64,000 nucleotides of DNA from DTU098 sp964498525. Lineage in GTDB: Bacteria; Bacillota; Desulfotomaculia; Desulfotomaculales; Pelotomaculaceae. Shown here piece after piece: positions 42,977 to 50,228 of this stretch (positions are counted from its first letter, which is position 1; every line of letters starts with the position of its first letter). The notes under the pieces are model-generated. The model ran no database searches. It saw nothing but the letters and a program-made list of their open reading frames with translations, and was not told the origin of the DNA. Both the position numbers and the translations under genes were made by a program. The DNA lies in assembly GCA_964498525.1 (NCBI GenBank), contig CAZCGU010000002.1, positions 1-64,000 on the forward strand. The letters are read 5' to 3'.

Positions 42977-43990
42977 TTACCAGCCGCCTCCTTTTGTTTT
43001 TTTCAGCAGGTAAACAAAGAAAGGCCCCCCCACGATAGCTGTCAGGATGCCCAGGGGAATTTCCGAACCGGTGATTACCCGGCCCAGGTTATCAACCAGA
43101 AGCATAAAACAAGCGCCCAGGGAAAGGCTGGCCGGGATCAGCACCCTGTTGTCGTTGCCCACCAGCATCCGGCCGATGTGCGGGATAACCAGGCCCACCC
43201 AGCCGATAATGCCGCTTACGCAGACAGCCCCGGCTGTGGCCAGGGTGGCGCAGGATATTACAATACCTTTGCTCAAAGTCGTATTAATGCCCAGGGAGCG
43301 GGCTTCCTTATCTCCCATGGAGAGGACGTTAATCCGCCACCTGATGGCCAGCAGGCCGGCTATACCCACAGCCATGGGAATACCGGCTGCGGCGATATCC
43401 TGATAGCGGGCCGATGCCAGGCTGCCCATCAGCCAGAATACGATTGCCGGCAGCTGGTTGTAGGGGTCCGCCACATATTTGGCGAAGGAAATTAAAGCTG
43501 AAAAGACGGATGACACAATCACCCCGCCCAGTACCAGCATAATGGCCGGGGTGGCATTATAGACCCGCCCGATCATATAACTCATTAAAACCGCCAGCCC
43601 GCCAAAGAAAAATGCAAAGACATAAACATATGAAGTAGTGCTGAAAATCAATATGGCCAGAGCAGCGCCAAAGCCGGCCCCGGAACTTACCCCCAGGATA
43701 CCTGAGCTGACCAGGGGGTTCCGGAACAGTCCCTGAAAGGAGGCCCCGCTGATGGCCAGGCAGCCCCCCACCAGGGCGCCTAAAATAGCCCGGGGCAGGC
43801 GGATGTCCCAGACAACGGACACGTAGGTGTCCGGCAAATTACAGTATCCCAGGGTTAATTTTAGCCAGAGTATTTCCATTATTGCCGGCAGCGGCACGTG
43901 ATACCTGCCAATAAAAAGGGAAAGGAAGATAAAAACAAGGGGGCTGAAAAACAGTATGGCGTATATAAATTTTTTTTTGACTGCGCACAC
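42977..43990 (-). CDS. FecCD-family ABC transporter permease
   Basis: This 337-residue permease has about ten helices and FecCD signatures (DIRLPRAILGALVGGCLAIS, GASFQGLFRNPLVSSGILGV, GWVGLVIPHIGRMLVG). GTG 43990 is favoured over the ATG 54 bases upstream, because AAAGGAACG lies just before it. It forms the transmembrane part of the importer with the ATPase and lipoprotein genes on either side. Confidence 0.9.
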   Translation of the reverse strand: MCAVKKKFIYAILFFSPLVFIFLSLFIGRYHVPLPAIMEILWLKLTLGYCNLPDTYVSVVWDIRLPRAILGALVGGCLAISGASFQGLFRNPLVSSGILGVSSGAGFGAALAILIFSTTSYVYVFAFFFGGLAVLMSYMIGRVYNATPAIMLVLGGVIVSSVFSALISFAKYVADPYNQLPAIVFWLMGSLASARYQDIAAAGIPMAVGIAGLLAIRWRINVLSMGDKEARSLGINTTLSKGIVISCATLATAGAVCVSGIIGWVGLVIPHIGRMLVGNDNRVLIPASLSLGACFMLLVDNLGRVITGSEIPLGILTAIVGGPFFVYLLKKTKGGGW

Positions 43991-44240
43991 CGTTCCTTTC
44001 CGTACAGGAAGATTCCCCCGGGTGGAAATTCCAGTATCATTCACCCGCTAACCAGACGGGTTTCTTTCCCCCAGTGGAGTTTTTACAGGAGTGAACTTCC
44101 CTGAAACTCCCGGTATTTGTTATTGATTGAATCCGGCCTTGCCGCTATGTTTCCAGGGCCCGAAAGAAACTTTTTAAATACCTTGCCCGGGTCCTTTAAT
44201 GCCCGCCTTAATACAAGGGGATGTTTAGCCCTGCACTCAC

Positions 44241-45167
44241 CTATTTTTTTCTTCTGAAGGCAACATAACCTGCAACGGCGGCCAGGCCCAGGACGGCTAT
44301 AACCGCCGCCCAAGTGCCGGCGCCGGAACCCCGGCTCTCTTCAGGAAGCTGTCCCTGGCTCCCTGCGGAAGTCTGAGCCTGGTTCTCACCGGATAGCTGG
44401 GTCCGACTTCCTTCGGGGTGCAGGGAATTAACGGCATCTTTCTGACCGCTGTTTTCTGCGGTACCGTTGCCCGGCCCGGCGCCCGTGGTACTGCCATTGC
44501 CTATTACGGCGTCCGGACCGCCCGCGGGGGTGGCCACGGCGGCAGTACCCGGGTTGACGGCGGGAGCGCCCGGGGCGGGATCAGCGGGTCCGCCGGTGTT
44601 GTTATCGCCCCCGGTCTGGGCAACCGCTGGTTCAACCGGGCCAGCGGGAGAGGGGGTGCCCGGGTTGGGCGGAACGGAATTATTCAGGGCAATGGGCGCC
44701 GGACCCCTATTAGCGGTGATAAAAGTAATCGTCAAATCACCTTCCATGGTGGCGCCGCTTTTTGCCTGCAGCGCCGGGGACACTTTAACGGTATAGGCGG
44801 CGCCGGGCTTCAGCTCCTGCAGCGGCTTTAAGGCGATATCCCTTTTCTTCTCCGGCTCAATCTGGTCATCGGCCATGATTACCTCCACCGGGATCTTGCT
44901 GCCGTCCGCCGCGTAAAGCGAAAAACAATTCCGGTTGTTAACATTCACGGCCATGTTGATAACATTTTTATTGAAAGTCATCTCAATTAACAACGGTAGG
45001 GAAACCCTTGTCTGCCCGTTATAGGGACTGGACTTGTCCAGCCTCAAGGGTACGCCCTGGCCCCCCCCGGAACCATCCCCCTGACCGGCAAGGGCGGGAG
45101 GGGATATAAACGCCAGCAGAATTACGGATAGGATTATAAGGAAAAAGCTTTTTTTAATCTGTACCAA
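44241..45167 (-). CDS. Ig-like surface protein with C-terminal membrane anchor
   Basis: This 308-residue protein starts with a signal peptide (FLIILSVILLAFISPPALA). Residues 40-150 form an Ig-like/Big_5 domain (TFNKNVINMAVNVNNRNCFS, KPLQELKPGAAYTVKVSPAL) similar to that of the LysM protein at 39128. A long Pro/Gly/Ser/Thr-rich spacer leads to a C-terminal helix and RRKK tail, giving a wall-spanning or membrane-anchored protein. It precedes the Fec-type transporter by about 250 bp and may present its ligand, but this is inferred. Confidence 0.75.
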   Translation of the reverse strand: MVQIKKSFFLIILSVILLAFISPPALAGQGDGSGGGQGVPLRLDKSSPYNGQTRVSLPLLIEMTFNKNVINMAVNVNNRNCFSLYAADGSKIPVEVIMADDQIEPEKKRDIALKPLQELKPGAAYTVKVSPALQAKSGATMEGDLTITFITANRGPAPIALNNSVPPNPGTPSPAGPVEPAVAQTGGDNNTGGPADPAPGAPAVNPGTAAVATPAGGPDAVIGNGSTTGAGPGNGTAENSGQKDAVNSLHPEGSRTQLSGENQAQTSAGSQGQLPEESRGSGAGTWAAVIAVLGLAAVAGYVAFRRKK

Positions 45168-46007
45168 AGGCCAACCCCCTTTGCTTTATTTTTTATTTAA
45201 TCTCTGGAGCTTGGTTTATCCACAAAATAGAAACCGGGCTGTGTAGCGAAGGAGGTCAGCCCGGTAAAATCTTACTTTTCTTTTCACAATGGAAGGCACA
45301 TGAGTTTTCCCCGCACCCTGCCGGCCAAAACCAGCGTTTAAAGGCTTTAGGTAATATAAGCCCGGAAAGAAAAACTATTAAGCTGTCAAAGAATGTGAAT
45401 AGCTGAGGTTCACAAAGCCCGTGTAACAAGTAATTAAAATTCAACGTAAAGTTCAAAAATCCTGCCGGAAGTACTGCTAAACGCCCTTAACAAGCCTGCC
45501 AAAACCAGGAAAGCATCGTCTAAACCATTTAAAAAACCAAGTTAATCCGTTTTTCCTCTTATTCGAGGGTCATCCGTTAAGATCTTCCATTGGGTATCCT
45601 TAAATCTACGGGCTTTTTGCTTCCAGGGAAAAATGCACCCCTGTCCGCTATTAACTTGGTACCGCTCATATACAAGTACAGATAAATAAGATATACTATA
45701 CAGGCAGTAAAACTACTTTACGCCGCCGCTGTAATGTAGTCAGCGCACGCGGCTGCTTCTGTTGTTTGGTCGCCGGTCAGGGAAGTTAGATAGGGAATTG
45801 GTAACAGGGAAATTTACCTGGCCATGAATACTCAAAACATCGGGGTTTAACTTATGGTGCTTTAAATCGGCAACGCCCGTTAAAACACATGCCCCAAAAG
45901 GGACCGGTGATACTGATGCCGTAAAAGGCGCCAGTCAACTGGCGCCTTTTTTTGTTAGCGCCGTTTTGTTCCGGAACCAAAAAAGATTCGTGTAAATTGT
46001 TCGGGGA
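45168..46007. other. Long intergenic region with two hairpins
   Basis: These 840 bp lie between the divergent Ig-protein gene and azlC. No credible gene is present. A stem ACCGGGCTG/CAGCCCGGT is at 45233-45265, and a strong terminator is at 45923-45953. A roughly 250-base leader before azlC may be an attenuator RNA, but it fits no riboswitch class I know. Confidence 0.5.
45923..45953 (+). terminator. Intrinsic terminator just before azlC
   Basis: GGCGCCAG and CTGGCGCC form an 8-bp GC-rich stem with loop TCAA, followed by seven T bases. It lies 55 bp ahead of azlC. The upstream ACTGATGCC could pair with part of the stem as an alternative fold, so it may be a conditional attenuator. Confidence 0.75.
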
Positions 46008-46706
46008 ATGGGGATATCTATGCAAAAGCAGGAACTAAAGCAGGGAATCCATGATTCAATCCCAATTATCTTGGGTTACTTGCCCCTGGGACTGGCCTTC
46101 GGGGTGCTGGCAAACGAAATTGGCATGTCAATTGTTCAGGCCACATTAATGTCGTTTCTGTGTTTTACAGGGGCCGGGCAATACATTGCCATCGGGATTA
46201 TGCAGGCGGGGGGAGCGGTATTCACCATAATCACGGCGAATTTTTTGGTGAATTTAAGATACCTGTTGTTTTCTGCATCCATGGTGCCCTACCTCAAGGG
46301 ACGGGTACCCACAGCGCTTGGGAGCTTGTTGTCCTACGGATTGACCGACGAAACCTATGCGGTGGCGATGAGCCGGTATCAGAAATACCCGCCCACGGCC
46401 TCCTATATGGCCGGACTAAATCTGAGCTCACATATGGGCTGGGTCCTTAGCACGCTCCTTGGCGCCTTGCTGGGTAGTTACCTGGGTAATACGGAACGCC
46501 TGGGCTTGGGCTTTGCCTTGCCGGCAATGTACATTTGTTTGCTGGTCTTCATGATTAAACGCAAATCGGATGTTTTTGTGGCCTTGTCTGCGGCGGTGTT
46601 GTGTTTGACGATTGGCTGCCTGGCGCCGGCCACGATGGGAAATTTATTTAATGTTATTATAGCGACGGTTGTCGCGGCCAGTTTGGGGATGTTATTCAAT
46701 GACTGA
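46008..46706 (+). CDS. azlC: AzlC branched-chain amino acid exporter subunit
   Basis: This 232-residue protein has AzlC features: IPIILGYLPLGLAFGVLANE, SFLCFTGAGQYIAIG, NLRYLLFSASMVPYLKG and GLTDETYAVAM. It forms a two-part exporter with AzlD for branched-chain amino acids (YgaZH family). Translation may start at this ATG or at 46020. The stop overlaps the AzlD start. Confidence 0.92.
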   Translation: MGISMQKQELKQGIHDSIPIILGYLPLGLAFGVLANEIGMSIVQATLMSFLCFTGAGQYIAIGIMQAGGAVFTIITANFLVNLRYLLFSASMVPYLKGRVPTALGSLLSYGLTDETYAVAMSRYQKYPPTASYMAGLNLSSHMGWVLSTLLGALLGSYLGNTERLGLGFALPAMYICLLVFMIKRKSDVFVALSAAVLCLTIGCLAPATMGNLFNVIIATVVAASLGMLFND

Positions 46707-47022
46707 ATCCTACATTTGGTTTATGATCATCGGTGTTTCCATAGTATCTATTCTGCCGCGGATCCTGCCGGTGGCGCTGTTTACCCGTTTTGAATTCCCG
46801 GAGCCGTTAAAACGGTGGTTATCCTTTATAGCTCCGGCAGTTTTGGGCAGTCTAACGGCCTTGAGTGTCCTGGCCCCGGATGGCTTTATTTATCCCAGCA
46901 TCCATAACAGGTATATCTGGGCCTTTATACCCACACTGCTGACAGCAATTAAAACCAGAAGCCTTTTCTATAGTTTGCTGGTTGGAATTGTAACTATGGC
47001 CCTGTTGTATAATTTTTTTTAG
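46699..47022 (+). CDS. azlD: AzlD branched-chain amino acid exporter subunit
   Basis: This 107-residue partner of AzlC has three to four helices (ILPRILPVALFTRFEFPEPL). Its ATG overlaps the azlC stop region by eight bases, so the two are translationally coupled. The family size and order match the standard azlCD arrangement. Confidence 0.9.
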   Translation: MTESYIWFMIIGVSIVSILPRILPVALFTRFEFPEPLKRWLSFIAPAVLGSLTALSVLAPDGFIYPSIHNRYIWAFIPTLLTAIKTRSLFYSLLVGIVTMALLYNFF

Positions 47023-47072
47023 ATGATAGAAAGCCTGAAACTCCAAATAGGTGAGAGGAGGTAAAAATATTA

Positions 47073-47429
47073 ATGGATAGAAAAAAAGAATTGAAGCTGC
47101 AGTACAAGCAGATGAAGCCGCCGATGGGAATATTTATTATCCGCTCCAAAGTAAACAACAAGTGTTTTCTTAAATCAACCGGGGATTTAAGGGGTGTGAT
47201 CAACGGTACTAAAGCCAGGCTGGAAGGGGGGTTTCACCCTAACGCTGAGCTGCAAAAGGAATGGAAAGAGTTCGGTTCAGAAAATTTCACCATTGAAATC
47301 CTCGAAAATCTGGAGTATGACAGAGACGAATCAAAAACTGATTATAGCGAGGAACTGGAATTAATGCAGATGATCTGGGAGGAGAAGCTAGCCGGGGAAA
47401 ATTTAGTATTCTACAAAAAAAGGGTATAA
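47073..47429 (+). CDS. GIY-YIG nuclease family protein
   Basis: In this 118-residue protein the segment PMGIFIIRSKVNNKCFLKST holds a GIY-YIG-type first strand (with G-I-F and I-R), followed by Arg and Glu residues in later helices (KEFGSENFTIEILENL). It is like short single-domain members often called GIY-YIG family proteins in Clostridia, where catalytic function is not proven. The first Tyr appears as Phe, so it may be inactive. GGAGG precedes the ATG. Confidence 0.7.
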   Translation: MDRKKELKLQYKQMKPPMGIFIIRSKVNNKCFLKSTGDLRGVINGTKARLEGGFHPNAELQKEWKEFGSENFTIEILENLEYDRDESKTDYSEELELMQMIWEEKLAGENLVFYKKRV

Positions 47430-47758
47430 TCTGGTAATCGCGATTTTCCGCACCGCTGATTGAAGAACCCCATGTTCCGCTGTAGACGAATTGCTATAAC
47501 CCGGTAACAGCGGGACATGTCCCGCCCGCTAATTCCCTCGCGGGACTTATGGATCTGCCGTGCCGGCCATTTATGACGCCCCGGGGGCAAACCTCTATCC
47601 ACTTCAAATGTGGGGACCCGGCGGTTACCGGCATATTTTGCACAGCGCCTATCGTGTTTTTGCTTTTTTTGCTACGGCACCGGGATAACAGGCAAAAGTG
47701 TTGCTGCGGCAAGGAAAGAACGGGGAGGTGTGATATAATACCCGTGGAGGTGAAAATT
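47430..47758. other. Intergenic region with a cupin promoter
   Basis: This 330-bp gap has no recognisable gene. Near its end TGATATAAT (47731-47739) is an extended -10 promoter element, just before the cupin ribosome site. Confidence 0.5.
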
Positions 47759-48073
47759 ATGGTCGAGCAAGTATTTAAATTAACCCAAGGGACTGAAAAG
47801 GTTGTGGAGAGAATTGTATTTGACGGCAACATTCATTATCTTCACATGGCATTCAACAAGGATGAAGGGCTTCCCGAACATTTTTCCAATTCCAATGTCT
47901 ACATGACTGTAGTAACGGGCCGGCTTTCCATCGGTCTGGATGAACAAGAAATCCGTGAATATGAAGCCGGAACCATGCTGAAAATCCCCTTTAAAACCAA
48001 GATGAATGTTAAAAATCTGCACCCGGAAATGCTGGAACTGATCGTTGTAAAAGCCCCGGCGCCCAAGGGTTAG
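47759..48073 (+). CDS. Small cupin-domain protein
   Basis: This 104-residue protein has a single cupin barrel: LHMAFNKDEGLPEHFSNSNV with a His-Glu-His-like set, and VVTGRLSIGLDEQEIREYEA and GTMLKIPFKTKMNV as the second motif. A metal-bound cupin can be a sensor or enzyme. ATG 47759 follows GTGGAGGTG. It stands 140 bp upstream of the sigma54 activator gene on the same strand. Confidence 0.78.
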   Translation: MVEQVFKLTQGTEKVVERIVFDGNIHYLHMAFNKDEGLPEHFSNSNVYMTVVTGRLSIGLDEQEIREYEAGTMLKIPFKTKMNVKNLHPEMLELIVVKAPAPKG

Positions 48074-48215
48074 GTGTAATAGTTTTCCCTTCCCGTTGCT
48101 CCGGTCTTCGGTTTTTTAGGTCCGGGTATTTTCTTGGCGGCAAGCGGCTTTGATACGGGGTCTGCCTGTAGTTGGCCAATATCAGTCGAGTGACAGGGAA
48201 GCCGGGGGGTGTCCT

Positions 48216-49862
48216 GTGTCTCAAAACAATTTCAATTTGGATTTTGAAAGCTTTCAGTTATTGCTTCTGGAGATGGCGCAGCAGTGTGCGGTGGATAAAT
48301 TGCTGCAATTGGTTACATCATCCCTGGCATCGAACAATAACGTGGTCCTGGCCAGGGTCTGGATGCTCGCCCCGGGGGATATTTGCGATACTTGCAAGGA
48401 GTATGCGGGCTGCCTTGACAAAAGCCGCTGCCTGCACCTTATGGCTAGCCGCGGGTTCTCCATAGATAACACAACTACCTGGAACACAATCGGACAAAGT
48501 TCCTTTAGACGTTTCCCCATCGGGGTGCGCAAGGTGGGCCTGATAGCATCATCGGGCCAGCCCATCATCATATCAACTATTGGCAGCAATTCTGAATGGA
48601 TTGCAGATATGACCTGGGTAAAAAAAGAGCATATCGTGGGCTTTGTCGGGCAGCCCATGATTTATAAAGGTGAAGTTCTGGGCGTGCTGGCAATGTTTAC
48701 GCGTGTAGCCCTGGGGCAGGAGGCGCTCGGGCTTATGCGCATGATCGCCGACCATTTGGCATACGCCGTTTCCAATGCGCGGGCCTTTGCCGAGATCAAG
48801 CATCTTAAAAGACAAATTGAGAAAGAAAACGCTTATCTGCGTGAAGAAGTTAATATCGCCCAGTCCTTCAACGGTATCATAGGTAAAAGTTACGCCCTCC
48901 AAGAGATGCTGCGGCAAATCGTACTTGTTGCGCCCATGGACACCAGTGTGCTTATCACCGGGGAGTCGGGTACGGGAAAGGAGCTAGTTGCCAGGGAACT
49001 TCACGCCCGAAGCAAGCGGGCCCGGCATCCCATGATTAAAATTAATTGTTCTGCTATCCCAAAGAATCTCTTTGAGAGCGAGTTCTTTGGGCATGCCCGC
49101 GGAGCTTTTACTGGTGCGCACAAAGATCGGGGAGGGTTTTTCCAGATCGCCGACCGGGGAACACTATTTTTGGACGAGATCAGCGAGATTCCCCTCGAAC
49201 TGCAGGGTAAACTCCTGCGCGTTCTGCAAGAAGGTGAATACCAGCGCGTAGGCGAGGAAAAAATCAGAAAAGTTGACGTGCGTATTATTTCCGCCACAAA
49301 CCGCGATCTCGGGCAAGAGATCACAGCGGGACGCTTCCGTGAAGATCTTTACTACCGTATTAATGTCTTCCCCCTCCGTTTACCCCCGCTGCGTGACCGC
49401 AAGGAAGACATTCCGCTGTTAATCAACCACTTTTTAGATCTTACATCTCGCAGGCTCAACCGCCCCAAACCCCGCTTCACCCAATCTGACATAAAGTCCC
49501 TGGCCCAATACGACTGGCCAGGTAATATCCGGGAGCTGCAAAACATTATTGAGAGGGCGGTCATCACTTCTCATCTGGGGAAGCCGGACGCTAGCATTTC
49601 ATCCCTTGCTTATCAGGGGGTAAGAACCACTATCCTTAGCGCCCGGACCAGGGGGCATTTCGACAAGGATAAGTCCGGCATCCTAACCGACGCCGAAATA
49701 CGCCGGTTGGAGAGGGAAAATATGATCAAGGCTCTTTGCGTCTGCAATGGTAAAATCTATGGGCCAGGAGGCGCAAGCGAGAAACTGGGGATAAAGCCGA
49801 CCACTCTGATTTCACGTTTGAAAAAGACGGGTGTCACTGCTGACGATTGGCGTGACCGCTAA
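48216..49862 (+). CDS. GAF-domain sigma54-dependent transcriptional activator
   Basis: This protein of about 548 residues begins with an N-terminal GAF domain that contains a Cys-rich loop (CDTCKEYAGCLDKSRCL), found in a subgroup of such regulators and able to bind metal or sense redox state. A central AAA+ domain follows with Walker A GESGTGKE, the sigma54-contact loop GAFTGA and Walker B TLFLDEI. A Fis-type helix-turn-helix ends the protein (GGASEKLGIKPTTLISRLKK). GTG 48216 is chosen for the G-rich site just before it. A sigma54 promoter and the CO dehydrogenase-like gene follow directly, so it most likely activates that gene. Confidence 0.9.
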   Translation: MSQNNFNLDFESFQLLLLEMAQQCAVDKLLQLVTSSLASNNNVVLARVWMLAPGDICDTCKEYAGCLDKSRCLHLMASRGFSIDNTTTWNTIGQSSFRRFPIGVRKVGLIASSGQPIIISTIGSNSEWIADMTWVKKEHIVGFVGQPMIYKGEVLGVLAMFTRVALGQEALGLMRMIADHLAYAVSNARAFAEIKHLKRQIEKENAYLREEVNIAQSFNGIIGKSYALQEMLRQIVLVAPMDTSVLITGESGTGKELVARELHARSKRARHPMIKINCSAIPKNLFESEFFGHARGAFTGAHKDRGGFFQIADRGTLFLDEISEIPLELQGKLLRVLQEGEYQRVGEEKIRKVDVRIISATNRDLGQEITAGRFREDLYYRINVFPLRLPPLRDRKEDIPLLINHFLDLTSRRLNRPKPRFTQSDIKSLAQYDWPGNIRELQNIIERAVITSHLGKPDASISSLAYQGVRTTILSARTRGHFDKDKSGILTDAEIRRLERENMIKALCVCNGKIYGPGGASEKLGIKPTTLISRLKKTGVTADDWRDR

Positions 49863-49984
49863 TTGTCTTACACGCCCCGGCAACCGGGTCCCGGCGCTCC
49901 CTGATGCTATCTCACCGGCGGAAAAGACTTAACCGATCCCTGCTTACAACTAAAACATAATGTTTGCAGCGAAATATTGTTTGA

Positions 49985-50009
49985 AACAACGAACTATCGT
50001 TGTTTTTTT
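49985..50009 (+). terminator. Terminator after the sigma54 activator gene
   Basis: AACAACGA and TCGTTGTT pair around ACTA, and the T-run extends to 50009. An overlapping 13-bp palindrome TTGTTT-G-AAACAA (49977-49989) could also serve as an activator binding site upstream of the -24/-12 promoter. Confidence 0.7.
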
Positions 50010-50073
50010 AATATTCTTTTTGGAGATTTTCGTGTTTGTCCCCTATTGCAGGTTATTTCTCCAATAAAATATC

Positions 50074-50090
50074 CTGGTATGGCAATTGCG
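50074..50090 (+). promoter_or_regulatory. Sigma54 (-24/-12) promoter of the CO dehydrogenase-like gene
   Basis: CTGGTATGGCAATTGCG matches the -24/-12 consensus with GG and GC exactly ten bases apart (TGGCAC...TTGC type). The start of transcription would be near 50102, about 125 bases before the gene. Palindromes TTGTTTGAAACAA upstream and CGTTTCAAAACG downstream share the GTTTCAAA/TTTGAAAC word and may be activator sites. Confidence 0.78.
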
Positions 50091-50228
50091 ATATAACTGT
50101 TTAAAAATATCGTTTCAAAACGGGGGGTGATGCTTCTGATAGGGGTGCCTGTCCGGCAATCGATAGAGGGCGCTTGTTTTAAATTTTAAACCATCGGAGC
50201 TACCCTAAATTTGGAAAGGAGTAACGAC

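Noticed and set aside
45220..45270. Moco or cobalamin riboswitch ahead of the Ig-protein and Fec-type operon
   Set aside because: Only a simple hairpin is seen; conserved core words of either class are absent.
45656..45668. T-box-like word TTGGTACCGC upstream of azlC
   Set aside because: No terminator follows at the usual distance, flanking T-box elements are absent, and the match is short.
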